DNA from: Bosea sp. RAC05
Lineage (GTDB): Bacteria; Pseudomonadota; Alphaproteobacteria; Rhizobiales; Beijerinckiaceae
Length of the DNA: 64,000 bases
Direction: 5' to 3'
Assembly: GCF_001713455.1 (NCBI RefSeq)
Contig: NZ_CP016464.1
Span: 1-64,000, forward strand
In this document: in pieces, positions 18,991-29,367 of the stretch
How the letters are laid out: each line of letters opens with the position of its first letter
Numbering within the stretch: the stretch's first letter is position 1
The notes under the pieces: generated by a model
What the model was told of the DNA's origin: nothing
Databases searched by the model: none
The model's input: only the letters and a program-made list of their open reading frames with translations
Made by a program: the position numbers and the translations under genes

Positions 18991-20823
18991 TCAGTACACC
19001 CGCGCCTTGGGCTTGATGTACTCGATGTCGTTCGAGAGCGTGTAGGTGTGGACCGGCCGGTCGTCGAGCGTGACGGTGCGGTTCTCGTCGTCGATCCAGG
19101 ACAGGGTGTGCTTCATCCAGTCCTTGTCGTCGCGGTTGGGATAGTCCTCGCGGGCATGGGCGCCGCGGCTCTCGGGGCGGTTCAGCGCCGAGTCCATGGT
19201 GACGACGGCCTGGGTGATCAGGTTGTCGAACTCCAGCGTCTCGATCAGGTCCGAGTTCCAGATCAGCGAGCGGTCCTTGGTGCCGATGTCGGTGATGCCG
19301 GCCCAGACCTCGTGGATGAGCTTGTGGCCCTCTTCCAGCGTCTCGCCGGTGCGGTAGACGGCGCAGTTGTCCTGCATCGTGCGCTGCATCCGGCCGCGCA
19401 GATCGGCGGTCGGCGTGCCGCCCGAGGCATTGCGGTAGCGGTCGAGGCGCGACAGCGCGAGATCGGCCGAGTTCTTCGGCAGTTCGGGCTGCTTCTCGCC
19501 GGCGCTCACCGTGTCGGCGCAGCGCAGTCCGGCCGCGCGGCCGAAGACCACGAGGTCGATCAGCGAGTTCGAGCCGAGGCGGTTGGCGCCATGGACGGAG
19601 ACGCAGGCCGCCTCGCCGATCGCCATCAGGCCGGGCACCACGGTGTCCGGGTTGCCGTCGACCTTGGTCAGCACCTCGCCGTGGAAGTTCGTCGGGATGC
19701 CGCCCATGTTGTAGTGGACCGTCGGCAGCACCGGGATCGGCTCGCGGGTGACGTCGACGCCGGCGAAGATCTTGGCGCTCTCGGAGATGCCGGGCAGGCG
19801 CTCGTGCAGGATCTTCGGGTCGAGATGGTCGAGATGCAGGTAGATGTGGTCCTTGTTCTTGCCGACGCCACGGCCGCCGCGGATCTCCATCGTCATCGAG
19901 CGCGAGACGACGTCGCGCGAGGCGAGGTCCTTGGCGGACGGGGCATAGCGCTCCATGAAGCGCTCGCCTTCCGAATTGGTCAGGTAGCCGCCCTCGCCGC
20001 GGGCGCCTTCCGTGATCAGGCAGCCGGCGCCGTAGATGCCGGTCGGGTGGAACTGCACGAATTCCATGTCCTGCAGCGGCAGGCCGGCGCGCAGCACCAT
20101 GCCGCCGCCGTCGCCGGTGCAGGTATGGGCGGAGGTCGCCGAGAAATAGGCGCGGCCATAGCCGCCGGTCGCCAGGATCGTCTGCTGCGAGCGGAAGCGG
20201 TGGATCGTGCCGTCGTCCATCTTCAGCGCGACGACGCCGCGGCAATGCCCGTCCTCATCCATGATGAGGTCGATGGCGAAATACTCGATGAAAAACTCGG
20301 TGTTGTAGCGCAGCGCCTGGCCATAGAGCGTGTGCAGCATGGCGTGCCCGGTGCGGTCGGCGGCGGCGCAGGTGCGCTGGGCCGGCGGGCCCTCGCCATA
20401 TTCGGTGGTCATGCCGCCGAAGGGGCGCTGGTAGATCTTGCCGTCCTCGGTGCGCGAGAAGGGCACGCCCCAATGCTCGAGCTCATAGACGGCGGCCGGG
20501 GCGTTGCGGACGAGATACTCGATCGCGTCCTGGTCGCCGAGCCAGTCCGACCCCTTGACGGTGTCGTACATGTGCCACTGCCAGGTGTCCTTGCCCATGT
20601 TGCCGAGCGAGGCGGCGACGCCGCCCTGGGCCGCGACGGTGTGCGAGCGGGTCGGGAACACCTTCGAGATGCAGGCGGTGCGCAGGCCGGCCTGCGAGCA
20701 GCCGACGGTGGCGCGCAGGCCGGCGCCGCCGGCGCCCACCACCACGACGTCGAAGGTGTGGTCGGTAATCGGGTAGGCCTGGCCGGTATAGGCCGGGGCC
20801 TGTCGGGACTTGGTGATCGCCAT
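18991..20823 (-). CDS. sdhA: Succinate dehydrogenase flavoprotein subunit
   Basis: The 610-residue catalytic subunit oxidises succinate to fumarate. It has the FAD-binding [12 protein letters not shown], the flavinylation segment with His in [13 protein letters not shown], and the active-site region [20 protein letters not shown]. The ATG at 20823 has GGAGG eight bases upstream and is preferred to the TTG at 20838. It starts four bases after the sdhD stop. Confidence 0.98.
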   Translation of the reverse strand: MAITKSRQAPAYTGQAYPITDHTFDVVVVGAGGAGLRATVGCSQAGLRTACISKVFPTRSHTVAAQGGVAASLGNMGKDTWQWHMYDTVKGSDWLGDQDAIEYLVRNAPAAVYELEHWGVPFSRTEDGKIYQRPFGGMTTEYGEGPPAQRTCAAADRTGHAMLHTLYGQALRYNTEFFIEYFAIDLIMDEDGHCRGVVALKMDDGTIHRFRSQQTILATGGYGRAYFSATSAHTCTGDGGGMVLRAGLPLQDMEFVQFHPTGIYGAGCLITEGARGEGGYLTNSEGERFMERYAPSAKDLASRDVVSRSMTMEIRGGRGVGKNKDHIYLHLDHLDPKILHERLPGISESAKIFAGVDVTREPIPVLPTVHYNMGGIPTNFHGEVLTKVDGNPDTVVPGLMAIGEAACVSVHGANRLGSNSLIDLVVFGRAAGLRCADTVSAGEKQPELPKNSADLALSRLDRYRNASGGTPTADLRGRMQRTMQDNCAVYRTGETLEEGHKLIHEVWAGITDIGTKDRSLIWNSDLIETLEFDNLITQAVVTMDSALNRPESRGAHAREDYPNRDDKDWMKHTLSWIDDENRTVTLDDRPVHTYTLSNDIEYIKPKARVY

Positions 20824-20827
20824 CGGA

Positions 20828-21220
20828 TCAGCCTCCAAAGGACAGCTTCAGCACCGCATAGGCGCAGGCCGCGCCGACAGCGATCGCGAAGAAGGTATTG
20901 GCCATCACGGCCGCGATCTTGGCGCCCTCACCATGGACATAGTCCTCGATGATGACCTGCATGCCGATGCGCATGTGCACGCAACCGGATACGACGAAGA
21001 GCAGCATCAGGATCGCCACCAGCGGGTGCGACAGAATGGCGAGCGCCGCCGGATAGGGCTTGCCGGCGAGCGCGATGACGATGCCGAGGAAGATCAGCGT
21101 CAGGACGAGGTTCGACACCGCCGTCATGCGCTGCAGCCAGAAATGGCCGGTGCCGGACTTGGCCGAGCCGAGGCCGCGGACGCGCGAGAGCGGGGTGCGC
21201 AGCGAGGAGTTGGATTGCAT
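20828..21220 (-). CDS. sdhD: Succinate dehydrogenase membrane anchor subunit
   Basis: A 130-residue membrane protein with three predicted helices. The segment [20 protein letters not shown] carries the haem b and quinone-site residues typical of alphaproteobacterial SdhD. The ATG at 21220 has GAGGAGAG upstream. It anchors SdhAB together with SdhC. Confidence 0.95.
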   Translation of the reverse strand: MQSNSSLRTPLSRVRGLGSAKSGTGHFWLQRMTAVSNLVLTLIFLGIVIALAGKPYPAALAILSHPLVAILMLLFVVSGCVHMRIGMQVIIEDYVHGEGAKIAAVMANTFFAIAVGAACAYAVLKLSFGG

Positions 21221-21231
21221 CGTCTCTCTCC

Positions 21232-21627
21232 TCAACGCACGGCCAGGGCGACGATCCAGACGAGCAGCGTCAGCCCGCCCGAGAAGACGACGCTGTACTT
21301 CGCCAGGTTCATCCGGGTCTGCGGGTCGAAGCCCTTGCCCATGTCCCAGACGAAATGGCGCAGGCCGCCGGCCATGTGGTGCAGCAGCACGAAGGAATAG
21401 CCGAACAGGACGAGGCGGCCGAACCAGGAGCCGGCGATCGCCTGCGCCGTGTCGAAGGCGGCAGGGCCCGAGGCCGCGGCGACGAGCCAGGCCGCGATCA
21501 GGACGGTGCCGGCGTAGAGCGCAACCCCGGTGGCGCGATGCGCGATCGACATCGCCATCGTCCAGGACCAGCGATAGATCTGCAGATGCGGCGAGAGCGG
21601 ACGCGCCGCCTGTTTGATCTCGGCCAA
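21232..21627 (-). CDS. sdhC: Succinate dehydrogenase cytochrome b556 subunit
   Basis: A 131-residue protein with three membrane helices. It has RPLSPHLQIYRW at the N-terminus, SIAHRATGVAL, and the haem-ligand region LLHHMAGGLRHFVWD. I prefer the TTG start at 21627 (giving MAEIKQAARPLSPH): it has GGAG eight bases upstream and matches relatives. The ATG at 21669 would add 14 unconserved residues. First gene of the operon. Confidence 0.93.
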   Translation of the reverse strand: MAEIKQAARPLSPHLQIYRWSWTMAMSIAHRATGVALYAGTVLIAAWLVAAASGPAAFDTAQAIAGSWFGRLVLFGYSFVLLHHMAGGLRHFVWDMGKGFDPQTRMNLAKYSVVFSGGLTLLVWIVALAVR

Positions 21628-21781
21628 GATCGTTCTCCGTGGGAAACGCCCGGGGACGGGCCTATCCATTTGGGATTATTCTAGAGTGTCTGGCTCTCTA
21701 CCGAAACCACCCCGCCGCTGCAATGCGGCATGACGACAGCGCGGTGACAGAATACAGAATCTGTCAGCGGTTACGGAATCG

Positions 21782-22855
21782 CTAACGCGGCAGCAGGGCC
21801 CAGTAGTCGAGATCGAGAATCACGTCGGGGTCGTAGCCCTCGCCCGCCTTCAGCGGATGGTCGGCGCAGGGCCGGTTCTTGGTCGCGACCAGCCGCAGCC
21901 GCAGCGCGCCGACATCCTCGCGCCCGGGCAGCGCGGCCACTTCCAGCACTTCGCTCCAGGCGAAGACCGTGTCGCCGGCGAAGAGCGGCGCGACATGGCG
22001 CCCGCCATTGATCGCGGCGATGTGGAAGGCGTTGCCGAGCCCGTTGAAGGAGAGCGCCCGGGCGAGGCTGATGACATGGCCGCCATAGATCAGGCGCTTG
22101 CCGAAGCGGGTGGAGCGGGCGCCATGGCCGTCGAAATGCACCTTGGCGGTGTTCTGGTAGAGGCGCGTCGCGATCTGGTGCTCGGCCTCTTCCACCGTCA
22201 TGCCGTCGACATGGTCGATGCGCTCGCCCGCCGCATAGTCGCCCCAGCGGAAGGGGCTGCCGGCGAGCGCGTCGTCATAGGCTGACAGATCGATGGGCGG
22301 GCAGCCCTCGCCGAGCTCCTCCGGCAGCACCGCCTTGGGCAGTTCCGGCACCTGCTCGGCATGAGCCGGCGTTCCGGGCTTTCGCTTGCGCACCAGCACC
22401 CAGCGCGCATAGCTCAGCACGATCTCACCATGTTGGTTGCGGCCGATCGAGCGGACATAGACGATGCCGGCATCACCGGCGGAGGTCTGCTTGAGGCCGA
22501 TCACCTCCGAGGTGGTCGAGAGCGTGTCGCCGGGGAAGACGGGCTTCAGGAAGCGGCCATCAGCATAGCCGAGATTGGCCACCGCATTGATCGAGACGTC
22601 CGGCACCGTCTTGCCGAAGACGATGTGGAAGACGAGGAGGTCGTCGACCGGTGCGGTCTCGTAGCCGATCGCCTGGGCGAAGGCGTCCGAGGACTGCACG
22701 GCGAAGCGCGGGCCGTAGAGCGCCGTGTAGAGCGAGACGTCGCCGGCCGTGACCGTGCGCGGCGTTGCATGGACGATCACGTCGCCGAGGTGGAAATCCT
22801 CGAAGAAGCGCCCGGCGCTCGTCTTCGGGACGGGATGCTGTGTCGATCCGGGCAT
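21782..22855 (-). CDS. mch: MaoC-family double-hotdog hydratase, probably mesaconyl-CoA hydratase
   Basis: A 357-residue protein with two MaoC-like hotdog halves. The N-terminal half has FEDFHLGDVIVHATPRTVTAGD and ends near residue 165. The C-terminal half has NTAKVHFDGHGARSTRFGKRLIYGGHVISLARALS, where D-x-x-x-x-x-H-type residues form the hydratase site. Length and two-domain form fit the mesaconyl-CoA hydratase of the ethylmalonyl-CoA pathway, which hydrates mesaconyl-C1-CoA to beta-methylmalyl-CoA. The specific substrate is an inference; acs in the same window supports acetate assimilation. It is encoded beside sdhC on the same strand but separated from it by about 150 bases. Confidence 0.75.
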   Translation of the reverse strand: MPGSTQHPVPKTSAGRFFEDFHLGDVIVHATPRTVTAGDVSLYTALYGPRFAVQSSDAFAQAIGYETAPVDDLLVFHIVFGKTVPDVSINAVANLGYADGRFLKPVFPGDTLSTTSEVIGLKQTSAGDAGIVYVRSIGRNQHGEIVLSYARWVLVRKRKPGTPAHAEQVPELPKAVLPEELGEGCPPIDLSAYDDALAGSPFRWGDYAAGERIDHVDGMTVEEAEHQIATRLYQNTAKVHFDGHGARSTRFGKRLIYGGHVISLARALSFNGLGNAFHIAAINGGRHVAPLFAGDTVFAWSEVLEVAALPGREDVGALRLRLVATKNRPCADHPLKAGEGYDPDVILDLDYWALLPR

Positions 22856-23212
22856 GGGTCCGCTCGCTGGCTGCGCGCGATTGTGCGCCGCAACAGGCGG
22901 CCTCGTCCAGCCCCGGCGAATGCGACGAAGGGCGAGGCACCCACGTTAGGCCGGGGCTTCGCGAAGCGAAGAGCCCGGAACCCATGAACAAGGGAGCAGC
23001 AGAAGATGCTGGAGTGCGGGCTGGAGGCCTCCAGCCCTCATCCTGAGCAGCCGCGTCAGCGGCGTCTCGAAGGATGCTTCAGGAGGCTCGCGAACCATCT
23101 GGAGCATCCTTCGTGGCGCGGGCTTCGCCCGCTCCTCAGGATGAGGGCTGAGCGAAACCCCTGACTCCGGCCTGCGGTCCGCCCCGGGATGACGGCAGAG
23201 GCACTGTGCGCC
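22856..23212. other. 357-base gap dominated by a palindromic repeat
   Basis: Between the hydratase start and the secA stop I see no gene. The stretch holds the promoter of the hydratase gene on its left, a family-1 palindrome (23031-23150) and a half copy of the CCCGGGATGACGG repeat near 23181-23193. Confidence 0.6.
23031..23150. repeat. Family-1 intergenic palindrome, copy A
   Basis: The outer arms CCAGCCCTCATCCTGAG and CTCAGGATGAGGGCTG and inner arms TCTCGAAGGATGC and GCATCCTTCG are inverted. Related copies lie at 36227-36338, 38241-38360 and 49831-49950. It sits just past the secA stop. Confidence 0.85.
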
Positions 23213-25984
23213 TCAGATGTACTGCCCGTGGCAGTGCTTGTACTTCTTGCCCGAGCCGCAGGGGCAGGCCTCGTTGCGGCCGACCTTGCCCCAGCTCGAG
23301 GGATCGGCCGGGTTGCGCTCCAGCACCTCGGCATCGGCCTCGACCGCGGCGAACTGCATGCCACCGGAGCCATAGCCGCCGAAGGGCGGGGGCAGCGCGT
23401 CCTGCGCCGGCGGGGCGGCCTCCTCGGGCTGCTCGAAGCGCACCTCGATGCGCATCAGGTTGCCGGTGACCTGCTCGCGCAGCCGGCCGATCAGGCCGTC
23501 GAACAGCTCGAAGGCCTCCTGCTTGTACTCGTTCAGCGGATCGCGCTGGGCATAGCCGCGCCAGCCGATGACCTGGCGCAAATGGTCGAGCGTGACCAGG
23601 TGCTCGCGCCAGAGCGTGTCGAGCGTCTGCAGCAGCACCTGCTTCTCGACATAGACCATCACCTCTTCGGTGTTGCGCTCGATGCGCGCCGCATAGTCCT
23701 CGTCGGCGAGCTTGCGGATGCGCTCGCGCAGCTCGGCGTCGGCGATGCCCTCTTCCTTGGCCCATTCCTCGATCGGCAGGTCGAGATTGAGGAACTGCAG
23801 CACGCCCTCCTTGAGCGCGGCGGTATCCCACTGCTCGGGATAGGCCTCCTCGGGGATATGGCGCGTCACCAGCTCGTCGGCGACGCCCTGGCGCATGTCG
23901 TCGATGGTCTCGCGCACGCTGGCCTGGCGCATGAAGTCGCGGCGCTGCTCGAACACGACCTTGCGCTGGTCGTTCATGACGTCGTCGTACTTCAGGATGT
24001 TCTTGCGGATGTCGAAGTTGCGCGCCTCGACCTTTCCTTGCGCCTTCTCGACCGCCTTGTTGATCCAGGGATGGACGATCGCCTCGTCCTCCTTGAGGCC
24101 GAGCTTGGTCAGCATGCCGTCCATGCGGTCGGAGCCGAAGATCCGCATCAGGTCGTCCTGCAGCGACAGGAAGAACTTGGAACGGCCGGGATCGCCCTGG
24201 CGGCCGGCGCGGCCGCGCAGCTGGTTGTCGATGCGGCGGCTCTCATGGCGCTCGGTGCCGACGATGTAGAGCCCGCCGGCCTTGAGCACGCGCTGCTTGA
24301 AGTCCGCCACTTCGGCGCGGATGCGGGTGGCCTGCGCCTCGCGCTCGGGCCCCTCTTCCATGCCGGCGAGATCATGGTTGATCCGCATCTCGGCATTGCC
24401 GCCGAGCTGGATGTCGGTGCCGCGGCCGGCCATGTTGGTGGCGATGGTGATCGCGCCGGGCACGCCGGCCTGGGCGACGATATAGGCCTCCTGCTCGTGG
24501 AAGCGGGCGTTCAGCACGGCGAAGGCGCGCGAGGGCTTGCCCTGGCGGGCGGCCTCGTAGATCGGCTCCAGCGCCTTGGGGTCGGTGAAGTCGATCAGCT
24601 TGAAGCCGTCCTTCTCCAGCATCTCGGCGATCAGCTCGGAGCGCTCGATCGAGGTGGTGCCGACGAGCAGCGGCTGGCCGGCCTCCTGCGCCGCCTTGAT
24701 CTCGCGGATCACGCCGCGGACCTTCTCCTCGAAGGTGCGGTAGACCTCGTCGTCCTCGTCCTTGCGGGCGACGGGGACGTTGGTCGGGATCTCGACGACC
24801 TCGAGCTTGTAGATCTGGAAGAACTCGTCGGCCTCGGTCGCGGCCGTGCCGGTCATGCCGGCGAGCTTGGAATAGAGCCGGAAATAATTCTGGAAGGTGA
24901 TCGAGGCCAGCGTCGCGTTCTCGGGCTGGACGGTGACGCGCTCCTTGGCCTCGAGCGCCTGGTGCAGGCCTTCCGAATAGCGCCGGCCGGGCATCATGCG
25001 GCCGGTAAACTCGTCGATGATGACGACCTCGTCGCCGCGAACGATGTAGTCCTTGTCGCGCGTGAACAGGGTGTGGGCGCGCAGCGCCTGGTTGACGTGG
25101 TGGACCAGCGTGACGTTCTGGGCGTCGTAGAGGTCGCCCTCCTTGAGCAGCCCCGCCTCGCGCAGCAGCTCCTCCATATGCTCGTTGCCGGCTTCCGTCA
25201 GCGAGACGGCGCGCTGCTTCTCGTCGACCTCGTAATCGCCCTTCACCAGACCGGGCAGCACCTTGTCGATCGAGAGGTAGAGATCCGACTTGTCGTCGAG
25301 CGGGCCGGAGATGATCAGCGGCGTGCGGGCCTCGTCGACCAGGATCGAGTCGACCTCGTCGACGATCGCGAAGTGGTGGCCGCGCTGCGACATCTGCCCG
25401 ACTTCGTACTTCATGTTGTCGCGCAGGTAATCGAAGCCGAACTCGTTGTTCGTGCCGTAGGTGATGTCGCAGGCATAGGCGCGCTGGCGCTCTTCGTCGT
25501 CGATGCCGTGGACGATGATGCCGACGCTGAGGCCGAGGAAGTTGTAGAGCTTCGCCATCCACTCCGCGTCGCGGCGGGCGAGATAGTCGTTGACCGTGAC
25601 GACATGGACGCCGTTGCCGGCGAGCGCGTTGAGATAGGTCGGCAGCGTGGCGACCAGGGTCTTGCCTTCGCCGGTCTTCATCTCGGCGATGGCGCCCTCG
25701 TGCAGCACGATGCCGCCGATGAGCTGTACGTCATAGGGCCGCTGGCCGAGCACGCGCCTCGCCGCCTCGCGCACCGTCGCGAAGGCCGGAACCAAGAGGT
25801 CGTCGAGCTTGGCACCCTTGGCGAGCTGCTCGCGGAAGGCGGCGGTCCGGGCCTGGAGCGCCTCGTCGCTGAGAGCCGAGACCTCCTTCTCCAGCGCATT
25901 GATCGCGGCCACGCGGGGGCCATAGCCCTTGACGCGCCGGTCGTTCGACGAGCCGAAGAGTTTCTTTGCGAGCGCGCCAAGCAT
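23213..25984 (-). CDS. secA: Preprotein translocase ATPase SecA
   Basis: The 923-residue motor of Sec secretion. Walker A is [11 protein letters not shown] (near residue 100), the DEAD-like box is in [17 protein letters not shown], and helicase motifs continue through [14 protein letters not shown] and [11 protein letters not shown]. The C-terminus carries the zinc-binding [15 protein letters not shown], which contacts SecB and the membrane. Normal length and single copy. It is divergent from a parvulin-type isomerase gene that also serves secreted proteins. Confidence 0.98.
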   Translation of the reverse strand: MLGALAKKLFGSSNDRRVKGYGPRVAAINALEKEVSALSDEALQARTAAFREQLAKGAKLDDLLVPAFATVREAARRVLGQRPYDVQLIGGIVLHEGAIAEMKTGEGKTLVATLPTYLNALAGNGVHVVTVNDYLARRDAEWMAKLYNFLGLSVGIIVHGIDDEERQRAYACDITYGTNNEFGFDYLRDNMKYEVGQMSQRGHHFAIVDEVDSILVDEARTPLIISGPLDDKSDLYLSIDKVLPGLVKGDYEVDEKQRAVSLTEAGNEHMEELLREAGLLKEGDLYDAQNVTLVHHVNQALRAHTLFTRDKDYIVRGDEVVIIDEFTGRMMPGRRYSEGLHQALEAKERVTVQPENATLASITFQNYFRLYSKLAGMTGTAATEADEFFQIYKLEVVEIPTNVPVARKDEDDEVYRTFEEKVRGVIREIKAAQEAGQPLLVGTTSIERSELIAEMLEKDGFKLIDFTDPKALEPIYEAARQGKPSRAFAVLNARFHEQEAYIVAQAGVPGAITIATNMAGRGTDIQLGGNAEMRINHDLAGMEEGPEREAQATRIRAEVADFKQRVLKAGGLYIVGTERHESRRIDNQLRGRAGRQGDPGRSKFFLSLQDDLMRIFGSDRMDGMLTKLGLKEDEAIVHPWINKAVEKAQGKVEARNFDIRKNILKYDDVMNDQRKVVFEQRRDFMRQASVRETIDDMRQGVADELVTRHIPEEAYPEQWDTAALKEGVLQFLNLDLPIEEWAKEEGIADAELRERIRKLADEDYAARIERNTEEVMVYVEKQVLLQTLDTLWREHLVTLDHLRQVIGWRGYAQRDPLNEYKQEAFELFDGLIGRLREQVTGNLMRIEVRFEQPEEAAPPAQDALPPPFGGYGSGGMQFAAVEADAEVLERNPADPSSWGKVGRNEACPCGSGKKYKHCHGQYI

Positions 25985-26342
25985 GTTGGGCCTTTCGGTG
26001 GTGTGGGTCCGGCGCCGCGCTGCCCTTGCGCGCCGCGTCCAGCCGGATCCGGAATTCTCAATGCGACGGCGTGTTTAGACGCGCGCGAAGGCGGGGTCCA
26101 GCATTGCCTTGCAGCGCCGCGCACCTGCGGCGCGCAGCGCGGTACGAACCCGCGCGGACCGCCCGGATGTAGGATCGGCGGCGGGATCTTCCAAGTCCGG
26201 GCCCCGGCGGCGGCGGGAGCGCGTCAGCAAAGCTTCGTGAAGCGGCGCCCGCACGGGTTTTCGTGCCTTGCCTTTGCCGCGTTCAACTGGCAGTGCACCC
26301 GCGAACGCTCGGTTCGCTCGGTTCTGCAAGAAGGCACGTCCC
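25985..26342. other. 358-base divergent promoter region between secA and the parvulin gene
   Basis: No convincing gene. It must hold both divergent promoters, but I find no strong sigma-70 elements or operator. An open frame leads into the parvulin gene from upstream without signal-peptide or codon support. Confidence 0.5.
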
Positions 26343-27179
26343 ATGAAGTTGTCTCGTCTCGGCATGGTTTCGCTCGGCCTGGTGCTCGTCGCGTCGCCGG
26401 TCTTCGCGCAGGCGGACAAGATCGTCGCCAAGGTGGACGGGATCGCCATCACCGAGCGCGAGATCGGGCTGGCGACCGAGGATCTGGGCGAGCGCCTGGC
26501 GCAGCTCCCCGACGAGCGCAAGCGCGACGAGGTGATCAACTATCTCGTCGATCTCAAGCTCGGCGCCCGTGCGGCGATCGCGGCCAAGACGGCCGAAGGC
26601 CCCGACTTCGCCGCCCGCCTCGCCTATTTCCGCGAGAAGGTGCTGCTCGACCAGTATCTGACCGCCGAGGGCAAGAAGGCCGCGACGCCGGAAGCCGCCC
26701 GCAAGCTCTATGACGAGACCACAAAGGCGATGGCGCCGGAGGAAGAGGTCAACGCCCGTCACATTCTCGTCGAGGACGAGGCCCAGGCCAAGGCCGTCGC
26801 CGAGCGCCTGAAGAAGGGCGAGGACTTCGCCAAGGTCGCCGCCGAGCTCTCCAAGGATCCGGGCTCCGGCAAGGAGGGCGGCTCGCTCGGCTGGTTCACC
26901 AAGGACCGCATGGTCCCGGAATTCGCCGACGCCGCCTTCAAGCTGAACAAGGGCCAGGTGTCCGACCCCGTGAAGAGCCAGTTCGGCTGGCACGTCATCA
27001 AGGTCGAGGACAAGCGCAGCAAGCCGCTGCCCGATTTCGCGATGGTGAAGCCGCAGATCGACCAGTATCTCGAGCGCAAGGCCCAGCAGGACATCATCGT
27101 CGGCCTGCGCGACAAGGCCAAGGTCGAGCGTCTCGACCAGCCGGCCGCCCCGGCTCCGGCGGAGCCGAAGAAGCCCTGA
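26343..27179 (+). CDS. Exported parvulin-type peptidyl-prolyl isomerase
   Basis: A 278-residue periplasmic foldase of the PrsA/SurA type. The ATG at 26343 begins a clear signal peptide (about 23 residues, ending VFAQA). A helical N-terminal chaperone region follows, then a parvulin domain (about 135-235) with ARHILVEDEAQAKAV, EGGSLGWFTKDRMVPEF and FGWHVIKVEDKR. The tail is Pro/Ala-rich. A terminator follows at 27221. It probably helps fold proteins exported through the divergently encoded SecA. Confidence 0.93.
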   Translation: MKLSRLGMVSLGLVLVASPVFAQADKIVAKVDGIAITEREIGLATEDLGERLAQLPDERKRDEVINYLVDLKLGARAAIAAKTAEGPDFAARLAYFREKVLLDQYLTAEGKKAATPEAARKLYDETTKAMAPEEEVNARHILVEDEAQAKAVAERLKKGEDFAKVAAELSKDPGSGKEGGSLGWFTKDRMVPEFADAAFKLNKGQVSDPVKSQFGWHVIKVEDKRSKPLPDFAMVKPQIDQYLERKAQQDIIVGLRDKAKVERLDQPAAPAPAEPKKP

Positions 27180-27220
27180 GGCCCGCTTCGGCGTCACGAC
27201 GCCGTCACGCGAGAACACTG

Positions 27221-27249
27221 AGGCCCGCGCCGGTTCGCGGGCCTTTTTC
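27221..27249 (+). terminator. Rho-independent terminator after the parvulin gene
   Basis: A 9-bp stem AGGCCCGCG/CGCGGGCCT (27221-27229 with 27236-27244) with a 6-base loop is followed by TTTTC, 41 bases after the stop codon. It also separates this gene from the convergent antitoxin gene. Confidence 0.88.
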
Positions 27250-27266
27250 ATGCGCGGCCCGCCCGA

Positions 27267-27638
27267 TCAGACCAGATCGTCGAGCTTCACGCGCAGCGCC
27301 CCGGCGATCTTCTTCATCGTCTGGAGCGTTCCCTCGCGTTTTCCCGTCTCGATCTGCGAGAGATAGGGCTGGGCGATGCCCGCCATCTCCGCCAGCGCGC
27401 TGACGGTCAGCCCGCGATGCTCGCGCCAGACCCGCACGAGGTTCTCGCCCGCGAGAATGCGATCGACCATAGCGGAGGGGATGAACTCTTCTTCACTCGC
27501 GGCGAGACGCTGCTCGAAGCGGGCGATGGCCGCGGAGTCGGCCGCATCCTCGGCTGCCTCGACCAGGCGGTCATAGGCCTCCCGCGACAGTGCGACGAAG
27601 TCCTCGCCGTCGATCGTCAGCTCCAGTCGCTCCTTCAT
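27267..27638 (-). CDS. XRE-family antitoxin with Phd-like N-terminus
   Basis: A 123-residue protein. The first 35 residues include DFVALSREAYDRLVEAAED, like the Phd/YefM beta-alpha unit. The C-terminal half is an XRE helix-turn-helix (VWREHRGLTVSALAEMAGIAQPYLSQIETGKREGT), which would bind the operator. GAGAGGAG precedes the ATG and the gene follows the toxin by 12 bases. Toxin-first order resembles higBA. The mixed domain make-up is worth noting; the function call rests on the paired toxin. Confidence 0.88.
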   Translation of the reverse strand: MKERLELTIDGEDFVALSREAYDRLVEAAEDAADSAAIARFEQRLAASEEEFIPSAMVDRILAGENLVRVWREHRGLTVSALAEMAGIAQPYLSQIETGKREGTLQTMKKIAGALRVKLDDLV

Positions 27639-27650
27639 GGCAGGCTCCTC

Positions 27651-27905
27651 TCAATCATAGGCGGACCCGCGCGGCGCGACGCGGACGATCAGCACCACCG
27701 AGCCATCCTCGCGGAAGATCACCCGCCAGTCTCCGACGCGGAGCCTCAGATAGCCCTTTTCGCCCTGCAAGGCCTTGACGTTGTTGGCCTGCGAGGCGGG
27801 GTCGGCGACATACTGCTCGACCTTGCCGCGGATGCGATTGGCGACATTCGTCGGCAGGCCCCGCAGGGTTTTCAGCGCGTCCCTGCTGTAGATCGCCACC
27901 TTCAC
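27651..27905 (-). CDS. RelE/ParE-family toxin
   Basis: An 84-residue protein of RelE/ParE fold. It has the typical [24 protein letters not shown] helices and the beta core [15 protein letters not shown], with the Arg residues that RelE-type mRNA interferases use. The start is a GTG at 27905; no ribosome site is present and a TATATT -10 box lies only six bases upstream, so the transcript is probably leaderless. The other possible start at 28001 would overlap the argJ promoter. It is followed by its antitoxin. Confidence 0.88.
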   Translation of the reverse strand: MKVAIYSRDALKTLRGLPTNVANRIRGKVEQYVADPASQANNVKALQGEKGYLRLRVGDWRVIFREDGSVVLIVRVAPRGSAYD

Positions 27906-27911
27906 GAAGCG

Positions 27912-27939
27912 AATATAGCATAATGCAATGCGACGTCGA
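27912..27939 (-). promoter_or_regulatory. Promoter of the toxin-antitoxin operon
   Basis: On the minus strand TCGACG (27939-27934) and TATATT (27917-27912) are 16 bases apart. A GCATTATGC palindrome lies in the spacer and is a candidate site for the XRE antitoxin. The toxin GTG begins six bases after the -10. Confidence 0.55.
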
Positions 27940-28027
27940 GGGCGCTCATAGCGATCCGACGATGAGGCCCACCTTGCCTTCGCGCCGCCCCTGCGGCACA
28001 CGGGCCTCCCGCACAGGAGACGCCATC

Positions 28028-29278
28028 ATGGCCGGCAAGGATGTTCCCGTTTCCCCGCTCGCGCCCAAGCGCCAGCCCAAGGTTCCGCCGGTTCCCGGCG
28101 TGCGCTTCGCCACCGCCGAGGCCGGCATCAAGTACAAGGGCCGCACCGATGTCTGGCTCGCCTTGCTCGACGAGGGCACGCAGGTCGCCGGCGTCTTCAC
28201 CCGTTCGAAATGCCCCTCCGCGCCGGTCGACTGGTGCCGCGAGAATCTGAAGCAGGGCTCGGCGCGAGCCGTCGTCGTCAATTCCGGCAATGCCAATGCC
28301 TTCACCGGGCTCAAGGGCCGCGATTCCGTCGCGCTGACCGCGAAGATCGCGGCTAAGGCCGCGGGCTGCAAGCCGCAGGAGGTCTTCATCGCCTCGACCG
28401 GCGTCATCGGCGAGCCGCTCGACGCGAGCAAGTTCGAGGGCGTGCTCGAGGCTTGCGCCAAGCGCGTGGCGGACGGTCCCTGGATCGACGCCGCCCGGGC
28501 GATCATGACGACCGACACCTTCCCCAAGGCGCTCTCGCGCAAGGCCAAGATCGACGGCCATGAGGTCGTGCTCGCCGGCATCGCCAAGGGCGCCGGCATG
28601 ATCGCGCCCGACATGGCGACGATGCTCTCCTTCGTCTTCACCGATGCGCCGATCGCCGCGCCCGTGCTGCAGGCGCTGCTCTCCAAGGGCGTGAAGGGCT
28701 CCTTCAACGCCGTCACCGTCGACAGCGACACCTCGACCTCGGACACGCTGATGCTGTTCGCGACGGGCAAGGCGGCGGCGCGCGGCGTGCCGGCGATCAC
28801 CGAGGTCGGCGACGCCCGGCTCTCGGGCTTCAAGCGCGCGCTGAATTCGCTGCTGCTCGAACTCGCCCATCTCGTCTGCAAGGACGGCGAGGGTGCGCGC
28901 AAATTCGTCGAGGTCCGCGTCGCGGGCGCGGCCTCCTCGCGCTCGGCCAAGCGCGTCGCGCTTTCGATCGCCAATTCGCCGCTGGTCAAGACCGCCATTG
29001 CCGGCGAGGACGCCAATTGGGGCCGCGTCGTCATGGCCGTCGGCAAGGCCGGCGAGCCCGCCGACCGCGACCGGCTCGACATCTCCTTCGGCGACATCAT
29101 GGTGGCGCAGCAGGGCGCGCGGGCGCCGTCCTATGACGAGGCCGCCGTCTCCGCCTATATGAAGGGCGAGCACATCGTCATCACCGCCGATCTGGGCCTC
29201 GGCCGCGGCAAGGCCACGGTCTGGACCTGCGACCTGACCAAGGCCTATGTCGAGATCAACGGCGACTACCGGTCCTAG
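28028..29278 (+). CDS. argJ: Bifunctional ornithine acetyltransferase/N-acetylglutamate synthase
   Basis: ArgJ transfers acetyl from N-acetylornithine to glutamate, and may also use acetyl-CoA, in arginine synthesis. The 416-residue precursor cleaves itself before the Thr of MATML in [16 protein letters not shown] (about residue 198), forming alpha and beta chains. [10 protein letters not shown] and VNSG-type loops and the C-terminal [18 protein letters not shown] are conserved. The ATG at 28028 has AGGAG upstream. Divergent from the toxin-antitoxin pair; followed by a palindromic repeat. Confidence 0.97.
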   Translation: MAGKDVPVSPLAPKRQPKVPPVPGVRFATAEAGIKYKGRTDVWLALLDEGTQVAGVFTRSKCPSAPVDWCRENLKQGSARAVVVNSGNANAFTGLKGRDSVALTAKIAAKAAGCKPQEVFIASTGVIGEPLDASKFEGVLEACAKRVADGPWIDAARAIMTTDTFPKALSRKAKIDGHEVVLAGIAKGAGMIAPDMATMLSFVFTDAPIAAPVLQALLSKGVKGSFNAVTVDSDTSTSDTLMLFATGKAAARGVPAITEVGDARLSGFKRALNSLLLELAHLVCKDGEGARKFVEVRVAGAASSRSAKRVALSIANSPLVKTAIAGEDANWGRVVMAVGKAGEPADRDRLDISFGDIMVAQQGARAPSYDEAAVSAYMKGEHIVITADLGLGRGKATVWTCDLTKAYVEINGDYRS

Positions 29279-29286
29279 ATGACTCA

Positions 29287-29365
29287 CCGTCATTGCGAGC
29301 GCAGCGAAGCAATCCAGGCGTCTGCGCAATCCCTCTGGATTGCTTCGCTGCGCTCGCAATGACGG
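29287..29365. repeat. Family-2 palindrome, copy A: perfect 31-bp inverted repeat
   Basis: Arms 29287-29317 and 29335-29365 are exact reverse complements (starting CCGTCATTGCGAGCGCAGCG) around a 17-base loop. The copy at 32020-32101 has identical arms. It begins eight bases after the argJ stop and overlaps one possible start codon of the EamA gene. Confidence 0.95.
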
Positions 29366-29367
29366 AG

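Noticed and set aside
23189..26342. Plus-strand frame joining sequence antisense to secA with the parvulin gene region
   Set aside because: Antisense to the clear secA gene; the parvulin gene has its own signal peptide start at 26343 in another frame.
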